Positions 25,090 to 32,631 of a stretch of 64,000 nt of DNA are shown piece after piece (the first letter of the stretch is position 1; every line of letters begins with the position of its first letter). Origin of the DNA: Streptomyces venezuelae (GTDB taxonomy: Bacteria > Actinomycetota > Actinomycetes > Streptomycetales > Streptomycetaceae); contig NZ_CP029194.1 in the NCBI RefSeq assembly GCF_008642375.1, positions 5,635,001 to 5,699,000 of the forward strand, in the 5' to 3' direction. The notes under the pieces were generated by a model. The model was given only the letters and a program-made list of their open reading frames with translations, ran no database searches and was not told where the DNA came from. The translations under genes were made by a program, and so were the position numbers.

Positions 25090-26357
25090 CAGACGACGCC
25101 AAGCGGATCGGTGTGTTCGCCGCGCTGAAGGCGACGCCGAGTACGGCCCGCTTCCTCCTCGGCGGAGTATTCGTCAACCAGATGGGCGCGTTCGTCCAGA
25201 CCTTCCTGGTGCTCTACCTGGTGCACAACGACTGGTCGATGAAGCGCGCCGGCATCTGCCTCGGCGCCTACAGCCTCGGTGCGCTGATCGGCGGTCTGAT
25301 CGGCGGCGAGCTGACCCAGCGGCTCGGCCCCCGCAACACCATCGTCATCGCGATGAGCTGCTCGGCCCTGCTGGTGGCGAGCCTGCCGTTCCTGAAGGAC
25401 CCGTCCAACTTCGCCTTCGTCGCGGTGCTGATCGGCGCGGCCGGTGCCGCGACGGCGGCGTACCGCCCGGGGGCCTCGGCCCTGCTGAACGCGGTGATGC
25501 CCGCGGAACTGCGGGTGATGGCCTTCTCGATGATGCGTACCGCGCTCAACCTCGGCGCCGTCATCGGCCCGTTCGCGGCAGCGGCCCTCACCCTGGCGAA
25601 CTGGGACCTGCTCTACTGGGTGGACGGTGCCACCGCGCTGGCGTACGCACTGCTCTCCCTGGTGTTCCTCCCGGCCAAGGCCGGCAAGCGGACCGACGGC
25701 GCGCCCGGCGCCACGGCCGAGGGGCAGCCGGTCGAGAAGGTCGGCTACCTCGCGATGCTGCGCGACACCAAGTTCGTCCTCTACCTGGCCTCGATGACGC
25801 TGAGCGCCATGTTCTACATGCAGTTCATGGCCGTGCTGCCCCTCAAGGTCCAGGCGGACGGCAACCCGACAGCCCTGTACAGCAGCGCCCTCGCGCTCTC
25901 GTCGGGACTCCTGATCGCCCTTGAGCTGAAGATCACCAGCTACGTCTCCGAGTGGAAGGCGCCGGTGGCGGCCGGAGCGGGGACCTTCGTCATGGCCCTC
26001 GGCCTGACCGCTTACGCGATCTCCGGGTCCCCCGTCGTGATCCTGCTGGGCACGGCCGTGTTCGTGAGCGGAATGATGGTGAGCGGCCCCACGCTGTGGG
26101 CGCATCCCGCCGGCAAGCCGGAGAACGTCAAGGGGCGTGCCATCGGCTCCTCGCAGGCCGCGTTCTCCCTCGGCTCGGCGACGGGCACGACCCTGGGCGT
26201 CCTCGCCTGGGGCGCCTTCGGGAACGGCGTCTGGCTGCTGTGCGGGGCGGCCGGAGCCCTCGCGGCGCTCTTCGCGGCGTACGGGCTGAGCGAGGCCCGG
26301 GACAAGAGCCCGAAGCAGGAGGTCGAGGAGGTCGCGGAGGCGACCACGGCCGCGTAG
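25086..26357 (+). CDS. MFS exporter of the hydrazine locus
   Basis: A 423-aa major facilitator with about 12 helices. GALIGGLIGGELTQRLGPRNTIV is the loop 2-3 signature, GAAGAATAAYRPGASALLNAVMP the helix-4 region, and MMRTALNLGAVIGPF resembles the helix-5 motif of drug:H+ antiporters. The second half repeats the fold (LGTAVFVSGMMVSGPTLWAHPA). It overlaps the BBE oxidase gene by 4 bp, so it should be co-expressed. Export of, or self-protection from, the product is the likely role. The charged C-terminal tail is a soluble extension. Confidence 0.85.
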   Translation: MTDDAKRIGVFAALKATPSTARFLLGGVFVNQMGAFVQTFLVLYLVHNDWSMKRAGICLGAYSLGALIGGLIGGELTQRLGPRNTIVIAMSCSALLVASLPFLKDPSNFAFVAVLIGAAGAATAAYRPGASALLNAVMPAELRVMAFSMMRTALNLGAVIGPFAAAALTLANWDLLYWVDGATALAYALLSLVFLPAKAGKRTDGAPGATAEGQPVEKVGYLAMLRDTKFVLYLASMTLSAMFYMQFMAVLPLKVQADGNPTALYSSALALSSGLLIALELKITSYVSEWKAPVAAGAGTFVMALGLTAYAISGSPVVILLGTAVFVSGMMVSGPTLWAHPAGKPENVKGRAIGSSQAAFSLGSATGTTLGVLAWGAFGNGVWLLCGAAGALAALFAAYGLSEARDKSPKQEVEEVAEATTAA

Positions 26358-26388
26358 GCGATCTCGGCCGCGTAGGCGATCTCGGCCG
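26353..26388. repeat. Two copies of an 18-bp tandem repeat
   Basis: An 18-base unit (CGTAGGCGATCTCGGCCG) at 26353-26370 repeats exactly at 26371-26388, overlapping the stop codon of the MFS gene. It contributes to the 102-bp gap before ATP-grasp 3. A slippage duplication is the simplest reading. Confidence 0.7.
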
Positions 26389-26459
26389 CGCAGGCCCTCG
26401 GCATCCCCGTCCCCACTCTCTCCCCTCAGTCCAGCCGGACAGCGGAAAAGGAGTCAACA

Positions 26460-27725
26460 GTGACCGACCGCCCCGTCATCATGGTGGGATTCGTCCCGGT
26501 GGCAGTGACCTCGCTCGCCGAGTTCCAGCCCGACCGGTCCGTGATCATCATCGATGAGCCGGACGTGATCCGTAAGCGTGGTGTACGCGCGCAGGTGGCC
26601 GACTCCCCGGTCGTCCGTGAGGTGATCGACTGGGAGTACCAACTCCCGGGTGCGGCCGACGCGTTCGTCAACGCGCACCCCGATCTGGTGCCCGCCGCGA
26701 TCGGTCCGCTGCAGGAGTACGCGACGCCGTTCGCGGCCAGACTCGCCGAACGGTACGGGCTGCCGGGGGCGGGATTCGGCGCGGCGCAGATCCTGCGGGA
26801 CAAGGAGCTGACGCGCAAGGTGACGACCGCCGCGGGCATCCCCAACCCGCGCTCGACGCCCGTCGCGGACGCCTCCGAGGTACGGAAGTTCATGGAGCTG
26901 CACGAGGGGCCCGTGGTGCTGAAGCCGGCGAACCGGCAGGGCTCCACGGGGACCAGGATCCTCTCGTCGGCGGACGAGGCGGACGCCGCCTGGATCGAGT
27001 GCACCGATCACGACGAGGGCGTCTTCGTGCCGGACCGGCCCCGCGAGGTCCGCATGCTCGTGGAGCAGTACGTGGCCGGCGCCGAGTACAGCGTGGAGAT
27101 GCTGGTCGACCGGGGCACCCCGCTGTTCGCCAACGTGACCGAGAAGATCCTCTTCCCCGGCGACCGTCCGGTCGAGATGGGGCACGCCGTGCCCGCCGGG
27201 ATTCCGGAGGAGCTGCGGGGCGAGCTCTACGAGCGGACGCGGCAGGTCCTCGGGGCGGTCGGCTTCGGCAGCGGCGTGGTCCACTGCGAGTGGATCGTCT
27301 CCGACGGCACGCCGTTCCTCGTGGAGTGCGCGGGCCGCTTCGCCGGTGACGGGATCATCGACCTGATCGAGCGCGCCTACCCGGTGGATCTCGTCCGGCA
27401 CTTCTGGACCCTGATGAAGGGCCGGCCGCTGCCGGGCCCCCTGCCCAGCAGCGCCGAGCGGGCGGCGGCCGTCCGCTTCCTGCACGCCCGCCCCGGAGTG
27501 GTCGAGACGGTCGGCGGACTCGAGCGGGCCAGGGAAGTACCCGACGTGGTCTCCTGCAACGTCGCGGTGAAGGCGGGAGACCGCGTGCGGAAGCTGCGCA
27601 GCTCCAAGGAGCGGATCGGCGCGGCCGTCGCCGTGGCCGGGACGGAGCGGGAGGCCCGGCGGCGTGCCGAGGAGGCCCTCGCCGAGGTCGACATCGTCAC
27701 CGTGCCGGATACTCCGGAGAGCTGA
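26460..27725 (+). CDS. ATP-grasp ligase 3
   Basis: A 421-aa ATP-grasp enzyme. The N-terminal Rossmann-like region (VIMVGFVPVAV) precedes LRDKELTRKVTTAAGIPNPRSTPV, the grasp strand GPVVLKPANRQGSTGTRIL, MLVEQYVAGAEYSVEML, and an acidic metal site at VVHCEWIVSDGTPFLVECAGRFAGDGIIDLI. The C-terminus continues with the ligase sub-domain RFLHARPGVVETVGG. It is preceded by a strong AAAGGAG site and a GTG start. It is the last gene of the co-directional biosynthetic run and is set off by about 100 bp, so it may have its own promoter. Confidence 0.85.
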   Translation: MTDRPVIMVGFVPVAVTSLAEFQPDRSVIIIDEPDVIRKRGVRAQVADSPVVREVIDWEYQLPGAADAFVNAHPDLVPAAIGPLQEYATPFAARLAERYGLPGAGFGAAQILRDKELTRKVTTAAGIPNPRSTPVADASEVRKFMELHEGPVVLKPANRQGSTGTRILSSADEADAAWIECTDHDEGVFVPDRPREVRMLVEQYVAGAEYSVEMLVDRGTPLFANVTEKILFPGDRPVEMGHAVPAGIPEELRGELYERTRQVLGAVGFGSGVVHCEWIVSDGTPFLVECAGRFAGDGIIDLIERAYPVDLVRHFWTLMKGRPLPGPLPSSAERAAAVRFLHARPGVVETVGGLERAREVPDVVSCNVAVKAGDRVRKLRSSKERIGAAVAVAGTEREARRRAEEALAEVDIVTVPDTPES

Positions 27726-27762
27726 AGGCGCCGGGCGGCGCGAGGAGTCGGAGGGGGACGGC

Positions 27763-28839
27763 ATGGCGGTGACGGTCGACGAGGTGAGGGCCCACGCCCT
27801 CGCCCTGCCGCGCACACATGAGGCGCTCGTGCGGGACCGGGTGAAGTTCCGGGTCGGCAGGATCGTCTACGTGGCGCTCTCGCCTGACGAGACGGTGATG
27901 GGCTTCTCGTACCCCAAGGAGGAACGCGCCGCCCTGGTGGCCTCGCAGCCGGAGAAGTTCGCGATGCCCGCCCCCAGGGACGAGCGCTTCAACTGGGTGC
28001 GCGTACGGCTGGCCGCGATCGACGCGGAGGAGATGCGGGAGATCGTCACCGATGCCTGGCGGATGGTCGTCCCCCGGCGGGTGGCGAACGAACACCTGCG
28101 AGACACCTCCGCGCCGGCCGCCGGGGCATCGGCTGCCGGGACACCGGCCGTCGGGACACCGGCCGTCGGGACGCCTGCCGCAGAGCCGCCGTGGGCCGAG
28201 GCGCCGACCTTCGCCGACCTCCGGGCGGCCGCCGACGTCTTCAACGGCTTCACCGGCGTCGACAGGAGCTGGCTCGCCCTCCGCGAGCGCACCCGCCCGG
28301 GGCTGGACCCCGCCCGCGCCGACCACCGCGACGCCCTGCTGCGCTGGCTCAACTCCTGGGGCTGCCGCATCCGCTATCCCCGGGCCGGTGAGCCCGCCCC
28401 CTTCGACACCGGAGTCGCCGGCTGGTGGGCGACCTGGTCCGACACCCTGCCCCACGGCACGCTCGCCGGCCTGGACGACGCCGCCGTGGCCGCCTTCGGC
28501 CGCGCCTACGGCGACCTCGTGACGCTGCCCGTCACGACGGGCCGGTCGGTCCGCTCGCTCGGCCCGACCGCTGCCGCCAAGGCCCTGTACGCCCTGCGCC
28601 CGGAGGCGATCATGGCGTGGGACGCGGCGATCGCCGAACGGCTGCACGGCACCCGCGACGCGGCCGCCTTCACCCGGCACCTCACTCTCGGCCGCGACTG
28701 GGCCAGCGCGGTCCTCGCCGAGACCGGCGCCACCGAGGCGGAGCTCCCGGGCCTGGTGGGCCGCCCCGACGTACCGCTGTCGAAGATCCTGGACGAGTTC
28801 CTCTACGTCCGCCTCTCGATGAGGAGCTCCGCCCCCTGA
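27763..28839 (+). CDS. YjbR/MmcQ-domain fusion protein of unknown function
   Basis: A 358-aa two-domain protein. Residues 1-120 match the YjbR/MmcQ fold (VRAHALALPRTHEALVRDRVKFRVG, then FNWVRVRLAAIDAEEMREIVTDAWRMVVPRRVA), a small double-wing DNA-binding-like domain. A low-complexity linker with GTPAVGTPAVGTPA repeats leads to a second domain of about 210 residues (FADLRAAADVFNGFTGV, RSLGPTAAAKALYALRPEAIMAWDAAIA), which I do not recognise. The ATG at 27763 starts at the first YjbR helix. It is 37 bp from ATP-grasp 3, but its content does not tie it to the pathway. Confidence 0.7.
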   Translation: MAVTVDEVRAHALALPRTHEALVRDRVKFRVGRIVYVALSPDETVMGFSYPKEERAALVASQPEKFAMPAPRDERFNWVRVRLAAIDAEEMREIVTDAWRMVVPRRVANEHLRDTSAPAAGASAAGTPAVGTPAVGTPAAEPPWAEAPTFADLRAAADVFNGFTGVDRSWLALRERTRPGLDPARADHRDALLRWLNSWGCRIRYPRAGEPAPFDTGVAGWWATWSDTLPHGTLAGLDDAAVAAFGRAYGDLVTLPVTTGRSVRSLGPTAAAKALYALRPEAIMAWDAAIAERLHGTRDAAAFTRHLTLGRDWASAVLAETGATEAELPGLVGRPDVPLSKILDEFLYVRLSMRSSAP

Positions 28840-28858
28840 ACCCGGCACGTCACGGGCG

Positions 28859-29275
28859 TCACGCCTGCTGCTTCGCCTCGATCTCGGAGATGAGGCCCTC
28901 GATGAGGACCTTGATCTCGTCGCGGATGGGGCGGACGGCCTCGACGCCCTGGCCGGCCGGATCCTCCAGCGCCCAGTCCAGGTACTTCTTGCCGGGGAAG
29001 ATCGGGCAGGCGTCGCCGCAGCCCATGGTGATGACGTAGTCCGACGCCTGGACCGCCTCCGTCGTCAGGACCTTCGGCTTCCGGCCGGAGATGTCGACGC
29101 CGACCTCCGCCATGGCTTCGACGGCGGCCGGGTTGACCCGGTCGCCCGGAACCGAACCCGCGGAGCGGACCTCGATGCGGTCGCCGGCCAGGTGGTCGAG
29201 GAATCCTGCGGCCATCTGCGAACGGCCGGCGTTGTGGACGCAGACGAAGAGCACGGAGGCGAGCGGAGAGGTCAT
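28859..29275 (-). CDS. arsC: ArsC arsenate reductase (LMW-phosphatase type)
   Basis: A 138-aa reductase of the low-molecular-weight phosphatase fold. LFVCVHNAGRSQMAAGF is the Cys-x5-Arg-Ser P-loop that binds arsenate, and TMGCGDACP supplies further cysteines used in the redox relay. DWALEDPAG and the C-terminal EIKVLIEGLI complete the fold. It reduces As(V) to As(III) using thioredoxin or mycothiol. It is divergent from arsR1, and the ~80-bp gap holds a candidate operator. Confidence 0.93.
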   Translation of the reverse strand: MTSPLASVLFVCVHNAGRSQMAAGFLDHLAGDRIEVRSAGSVPGDRVNPAAVEAMAEVGVDISGRKPKVLTTEAVQASDYVITMGCGDACPIFPGKKYLDWALEDPAGQGVEAVRPIRDEIKVLIEGLISEIEAKQQA

Positions 29276-29321
29276 CGGTTCTTCCTTGGGCAGGGACGGA
29301 GGAGGGGGTCAGCCCAGGCTG

Positions 29322-29353
29322 GTATCAGCTCAGAGTGATGTGAGAGTATCAGC
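29322..29353. promoter_or_regulatory. Candidate ArsR operator between arsC and arsR1
   Basis: GTATCAGC occurs at 29322-29329 and again at 29346-29353, 24 bp apart, flanking an interrupted CTCA...TGAG palindrome. The element ends two bases before the arsR1 ATG, a typical place for autoregulation by ArsR, and could also control arsC on the other strand. Confidence 0.45.
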
Positions 29354-29355
29354 GC

Positions 29356-29670
29356 ATGATGACGTCAGTCGACACTGATCTGATGCGGGTGCTGGGCGAC
29401 CCCCTGCGCCTCCGGATCGTGACCCTGCTCGCCCGCGAGACGCTCTGCACCACCCACCTCGTGGAGGAGACCGGCGCAAAGCAGACCAACCTCTCCAACC
29501 ATCTGAGAGTGCTGCGCGAGGCGGGAGTGGTGGAGACGGAGCCGTGCGGCCGGTTCACCTACTACCGGCTCAGGCCGGACGTCGTCGAGCAGCTCGCCGG
29601 GCAGTTCGCCGCCCTCGCGCAGACCGCGCGCCTGACCGCAGAGGCGAACTTCAAGCGCTCCTGCCCCTGA
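29356..29670 (+). CDS. arsR: ArsR/SmtB-family repressor 1
   Basis: A 104-aa metalloregulator with a winged helix: LGDPLRLRIVTLLARETLCTTHLVEETGAKQTNLSNHLRVLREAGVVETEP followed by the wing GRFTYYRLRPDVV. Cys31 in the helix-3 region and the near-C-terminal RSCP cysteine could bind As(III), although the classic Cys-Val-Cys pair is absent. It is divergent from arsC. The first copy of a 13-bp tandem repeat begins at its stop codon. Repression of arsC and its own operon is the likely role. Confidence 0.85.
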   Translation: MMTSVDTDLMRVLGDPLRLRIVTLLARETLCTTHLVEETGAKQTNLSNHLRVLREAGVVETEPCGRFTYYRLRPDVVEQLAGQFAALAQTARLTAEANFKRSCP

Positions 29671-29719
29671 CGTCGCTCCCTGACGTCGCTCCCTGACGTC
29701 GCTCCCTGACGTCGCTCCC
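29668..29719. repeat. Four perfect 13-bp tandem repeats after arsR1
   Basis: The unit TGACGTCGCTCCC is repeated four times without change, the first copy starting at the TGA stop codon of arsR1. Each 13-base unit shifts the reading frame by one, and the TGA in each could act as a back-up stop. It may be a local slippage product. Confidence 0.85.
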
Positions 29720-29762
29720 TGACCCTGCCCCCTGTGCCTCACCTGCCGAGGAGCCCCAGCCC

Positions 29763-30533
29763 GTGACCGCCACCGAGCCCGCTGCGAGGGACGCCATGGC
29801 CACCGACCCGTCGCCGCAGCCCGCGCCGGGCGCCACCCCGCCCCGTACCCCGCTCGCCGCCCGCGCCGCCGCCGAGCTCGTCGGCACCGCCGCGCTCGTG
29901 GCGATCGTCGTCGGCTCCGGCATCCAGGCCACCCTGCTCACCGACGACGTCGCGCTGCAGCTCCTCGCCAACTCCACGGCCACCGTCTTCGGTCTCGGCG
30001 TCCTGATCGCCCTCCTCGGGCCGGTGTCGGGCGCGCACTTCAACCCGGCGGTCAGCCTGGCCGAGTGGTGGACCGCCCGCCGTGGCGGCGCGGGTGTGAC
30101 GGGGCGCGAGCTCGCCGTCTACGTCCCGTCGCAGATCGTCGGCGGAATCCTCGGAGCGATCCTGGCGGACGCGATGTTCGGCGAGCCGCTGGTGAAGTGG
30201 TCCACGCACGACCGCTCGGCCGGGAACCTGCTCCTCGGCGAGGTCGTCGCGACCGCCGGCCTGATCCTGCTGATCTTCGGCCTGGCCCGCACCGACCGGC
30301 TCCGCTTCGCGCCCGTCGCCGTGGCCTCGTACATCGGCGCCGCCTACTGGTTCACCTCCTCCACGTCCTTCGCCAATCCCGCCGTGACGATCGGCCGCGC
30401 CTTCACCGACACGTTCGCGGGCATCGCCCCCGCCTCCGTCCCGGCGTTCATCGGCATGCAGGTGATCGGCGCGGCCGTGGGCCTGGCTCTGGTCGCGGTG
30501 ATCTTCGTGCGCGGCAGGGCGGACGCGGAGTGA
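29763..30533 (+). CDS. AqpS-like MIP channel of the arsenic island
   Basis: A 256-aa MIP-family channel with six helices. Both half-helix motifs are present: GAHFNPAVSLA and SFANPAVTIGRAFTDTFAG. The soluble N-terminal tail (about 1-35) is Pro/Ala-rich. In Sinorhizobium an AqpS channel replaces the ArsB or ACR3 pump, letting As(III) made by ArsC leave down its gradient; no ArsB or ACR3 gene is in this window, so the same logic fits. It overlaps the next gene by 4 bp. Confidence 0.85.
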   Translation: MTATEPAARDAMATDPSPQPAPGATPPRTPLAARAAAELVGTAALVAIVVGSGIQATLLTDDVALQLLANSTATVFGLGVLIALLGPVSGAHFNPAVSLAEWWTARRGGAGVTGRELAVYVPSQIVGGILGAILADAMFGEPLVKWSTHDRSAGNLLLGEVVATAGLILLIFGLARTDRLRFAPVAVASYIGAAYWFTSSTSFANPAVTIGRAFTDTFAGIAPASVPAFIGMQVIGAAVGLALVAVIFVRGRADAE

Positions 30534-31591
30534 CCCTGCCGGTGGACGTGGTGGTGATCGGCGGCGGCCAGTCCGGGCTCGCCGCCGGCTACCACCTGCG
30601 CCGGGCCGGCCTCGGCTTCGTGATCCTCGACGCCCGGCCCACGCCGGGCGGCGCCTGGCAGCACACCTGGGACTCCCTGCACCTGTTCTCGCCGGCCGCC
30701 TTCTCCTCGCTGCCGGGAAGGCTCATGCCGCCGCAGCCGGGGGAGACGTACCCGGACGCCGCCCACGTCGTCTCGTACCTGACCGACTACGAGCAGCGGT
30801 ACGAGCTCCCCGTCCACCGCCCCGTGCGCGTGGCCGGCGTGCACCGCGACGGCGAACTCCTGCGCGTCGAGACCGACTCCGGCACGTGGCTCGCCCGCGC
30901 GGTGATCAGCGCCACCGGCACCTGGTCACGCCCCTTCGTCCCCGCCGTCCCCGGCCGTGCGGACTTCCAGGGCGCCCAGCTCCACACGGTCGAGTACGGC
31001 GGCCCGCGAGACTTCGCCGCGCGGAAAGTGATCGTGGTCGGCGGCGGCAACTCCGGGGCGCAGATCGCCGCCGACCTCGCGTACGAGACGGAGCTGACCT
31101 GGGTCACCCTGCGCGAACCGCGCTATCTCGCCGACGACATCGACGGCCGCGCCCTCTTCGACCACGCCACCGCCCGCCGCCGCGCCCTCGACGAAGGCCG
31201 CACGGACACCGGTGGCGTCGCCTCCCTCGGTGACATCGTCGCCGTCCCGCCCGTACGCGAAGCCCGTGACGCCGGCCTGCTCAAGGCCCAGCCGATGTTC
31301 GACCGGATCACGCCGACCGGGGTCGCGTGGGCCGACGGGGCGACCGCGGAGGCGGACGCGATCATCTGGTGCACCGGCTTCCGCCCCGCCCTCGCCCATC
31401 TCGCCCCGCTCGGCCTGCGCGGGCCCCGGGGCCGCATCCCCACGGCCGGCACCCAGGCGATCGGCGAGCCCCGCCTCCACCTCCTCGGCTACGGCGACTG
31501 GACCGGCCCCGCTTCCGCCACCCTCATCGGCGTCGGCCGCCCCGCCCGGGAAGCCGTGCGCGCCGTCGCGGGACGACTCGGAGCGGTCTGA
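30530..31591 (+). CDS. arsO: ArsO-like flavin-binding monooxygenase
   Basis: A 353-aa FAD/NADPH enzyme. VVIGGGQSGLAAGYHLRRAGL is the FAD motif; FVILDARPTPGGAWQHTWDSLHLFSPAAFSSLPG and the second Rossmann motif VIVVGGGNSGAQIAADLA match the putative flavoprotein monooxygenases (ArsO) common in ars operons, and WCTGFRPALAHL closes the site. The arsenical substrate of ArsO is not firmly established. The GTG start overlaps the channel gene stop, implying coupled expression. Confidence 0.85.
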   Translation: MTLPVDVVVIGGGQSGLAAGYHLRRAGLGFVILDARPTPGGAWQHTWDSLHLFSPAAFSSLPGRLMPPQPGETYPDAAHVVSYLTDYEQRYELPVHRPVRVAGVHRDGELLRVETDSGTWLARAVISATGTWSRPFVPAVPGRADFQGAQLHTVEYGGPRDFAARKVIVVGGGNSGAQIAADLAYETELTWVTLREPRYLADDIDGRALFDHATARRRALDEGRTDTGGVASLGDIVAVPPVREARDAGLLKAQPMFDRITPTGVAWADGATAEADAIIWCTGFRPALAHLAPLGLRGPRGRIPTAGTQAIGEPRLHLLGYGDWTGPASATLIGVGRPAREAVRAVAGRLGAV

Positions 31592-31622
31592 GCCCGCGAG
31601 CGGGCCGACCGGCCGAGGCCCG

Positions 31623-32126
31623 TCAGTCGATGTGAGGGCTGCGGCGTTCGACGAGGACGGTGTCGCGCCAGCGGCCGTGATGGCGGCCGACGCGCTCGCG
31701 AGTGCCGATCACCCGGAAGCCGGCCCGCTCGTGCACGGCCAGGCTCGCGGTGTTCTCGGGAAAGATGCCGGACTGGACGGTCCAGATCCCGGCGGCCTCG
31801 GTGGACTCGACGAGCGCCTTCAGCAGTACGGAAGCGACGCCCCTGCCCCGGGCGTCGGGGTGGACGTACACGGAGTGCTCGACGACGCCGGCGTACGCGC
31901 ACCGGTCGGAGACCTTGGTCGCGGCGACCCAGCCCAGCACGCGCCCGGTCCCGTCGACGGCGGCGAAGCGGTGCTCGGGCAGCTTGGCGGCGTCGAACTG
32001 CTCCCAGGTGGGGGCGGTCGTCTCGAAGGTGGCGTTGCCCTCGTCGATGCCCGCCTGGTAGATCGCGACGACCTCGTCGGCGTGTGCGGCGGTCAGGGGC
32101 ACGACGACGGCGGTCGCGACGGTCAC
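31623..32126 (-). CDS. arsN: ArsN-like GNAT acetyltransferase (phosphinothricin acetyltransferase family)
   Basis: A 167-aa GNAT of the phosphinothricin acetyltransferase type: IYQAGIDEGNATFETTAPTWEQFD, GWVAATKVSDRCAYAGVVEHSVYVHPDARGRGVASVLL (acetyl-CoA loop) and SIFPEN-like GIFPENTASLAVHERAGFRVIGTRERVGRHHGRWRD. ArsN1 members acetylate arsinothricin, and phosphinothricin acetyltransferases act on the phosphorus analogue. Placement inside an ars island, overlapping arsR2 by 4 bp, favours the arsenical substrate. The GTG start at 32126 is set by that overlap. Confidence 0.85.
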   Translation of the reverse strand: MTVATAVVVPLTAAHADEVVAIYQAGIDEGNATFETTAPTWEQFDAAKLPEHRFAAVDGTGRVLGWVAATKVSDRCAYAGVVEHSVYVHPDARGRGVASVLLKALVESTEAAGIWTVQSGIFPENTASLAVHERAGFRVIGTRERVGRHHGRWRDTVLVERRSPHID

Positions 32127-32485
32127 GCGGCGGCCGCCTTGGTGAGGAGCGCGCCCATGGCGGCGAGGACGGCCGGCTCGACGCGGTAGTAGACCCAGGT
32201 CCCGCGCCTCTCGGAGGAAAGCAGACCGGCCTCCTTCAGCTTCTTCAGGTGATGGGAGACGGTCGGCTGCGAGACGCCGACGTCGGAGATGTCGCAGACG
32301 CACGCCTCGCCGCCCTCGTGCGAGGCGACCGCCGAGAACAGGCGCAGCCGGACCGGATCGCCGAGGGCCTTGAACATCTTTGCGGTCCGCTCGGCCTCCT
32401 CGGCGTTCAGCGGGCGCTCGGTGAGCGGCGGGCAGCAGGGGGCGACCTCGGGCTCAAGGAGCGGCAGCACGGTGACATTCGACAT
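32123..32485 (-). CDS. arsR: ArsR-family repressor 2 with Cys-Val-Cys As(III) site
   Basis: A 120-aa repressor with an N-terminal Cys pair (Cys17-Cys18, APCCPP) and Cys62-Val-Cys64 in the ACVCDIS segment of the recognition region, the usual As(III) ligands of this family. The winged helix is TAKMFKALGDPVRLRLFSAVA, GVSQPTVSHHLKKLKEAG and WVYYRVEPAVL. The ATG at 32485 lies inside a TTCGACAT/ATGTCGAA palindrome, so it probably represses itself and the divergent flavoprotein gene. It is translationally coupled to arsN. Confidence 0.9.
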   Translation of the reverse strand: MSNVTVLPLLEPEVAPCCPPLTERPLNAEEAERTAKMFKALGDPVRLRLFSAVASHEGGEACVCDISDVGVSQPTVSHHLKKLKEAGLLSSERRGTWVYYRVEPAVLAAMGALLTKAAAA

Positions 32486-32509
32486 GCATCTATGTTGACA
32501 CATGTCGAA
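32478..32509. promoter_or_regulatory. ArsR2 operator candidate A at the arsR2 start
   Basis: TTCGACAT (32478-32485) and ATGTCGAA (32502-32509) form an 8-bp inverted repeat with a 16-bp centre. Within it, TATGTTGAC-N3-TGTCGA (32491-32508) is repeated 63 bp away. The left arm covers the arsR2 start codon. Confidence 0.6.
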
Positions 32510-32553
32510 GCAGTCGCCCAGGGGGACCTCGGGGCCTTGCTTCGATAAATGTC

Positions 32554-32571
32554 TATGTTGACGACTGTCGA
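32554..32571. promoter_or_regulatory. ArsR2 operator candidate B before the divergent flavoprotein gene
   Basis: A second copy of TATGTTGAC-N3-TGTCGA, matching candidate A at all fixed positions. It lies 60-80 bp upstream of the flavoprotein start, so one repressor could silence both divergent transcripts. A partial ATGTCGAAAC element recurs at 32608. Confidence 0.6.
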
Positions 32572-32631
32572 TTCAAGTGCCATGCTGACGGCAGAAGAGA
32601 TCGATGGATGTCGAAACAAAGGGGAATCGCC

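Noticed and set aside
17999..27725. Graspetide (omega-ester peptide) cluster based on ATP-grasp genes and the small ORF
   Set aside because: The small ORF lacks Thr/Ser-rich core repeats with matching Asp/Glu, and the ligases look like amino acid ligases rather than peptide macrocyclases.
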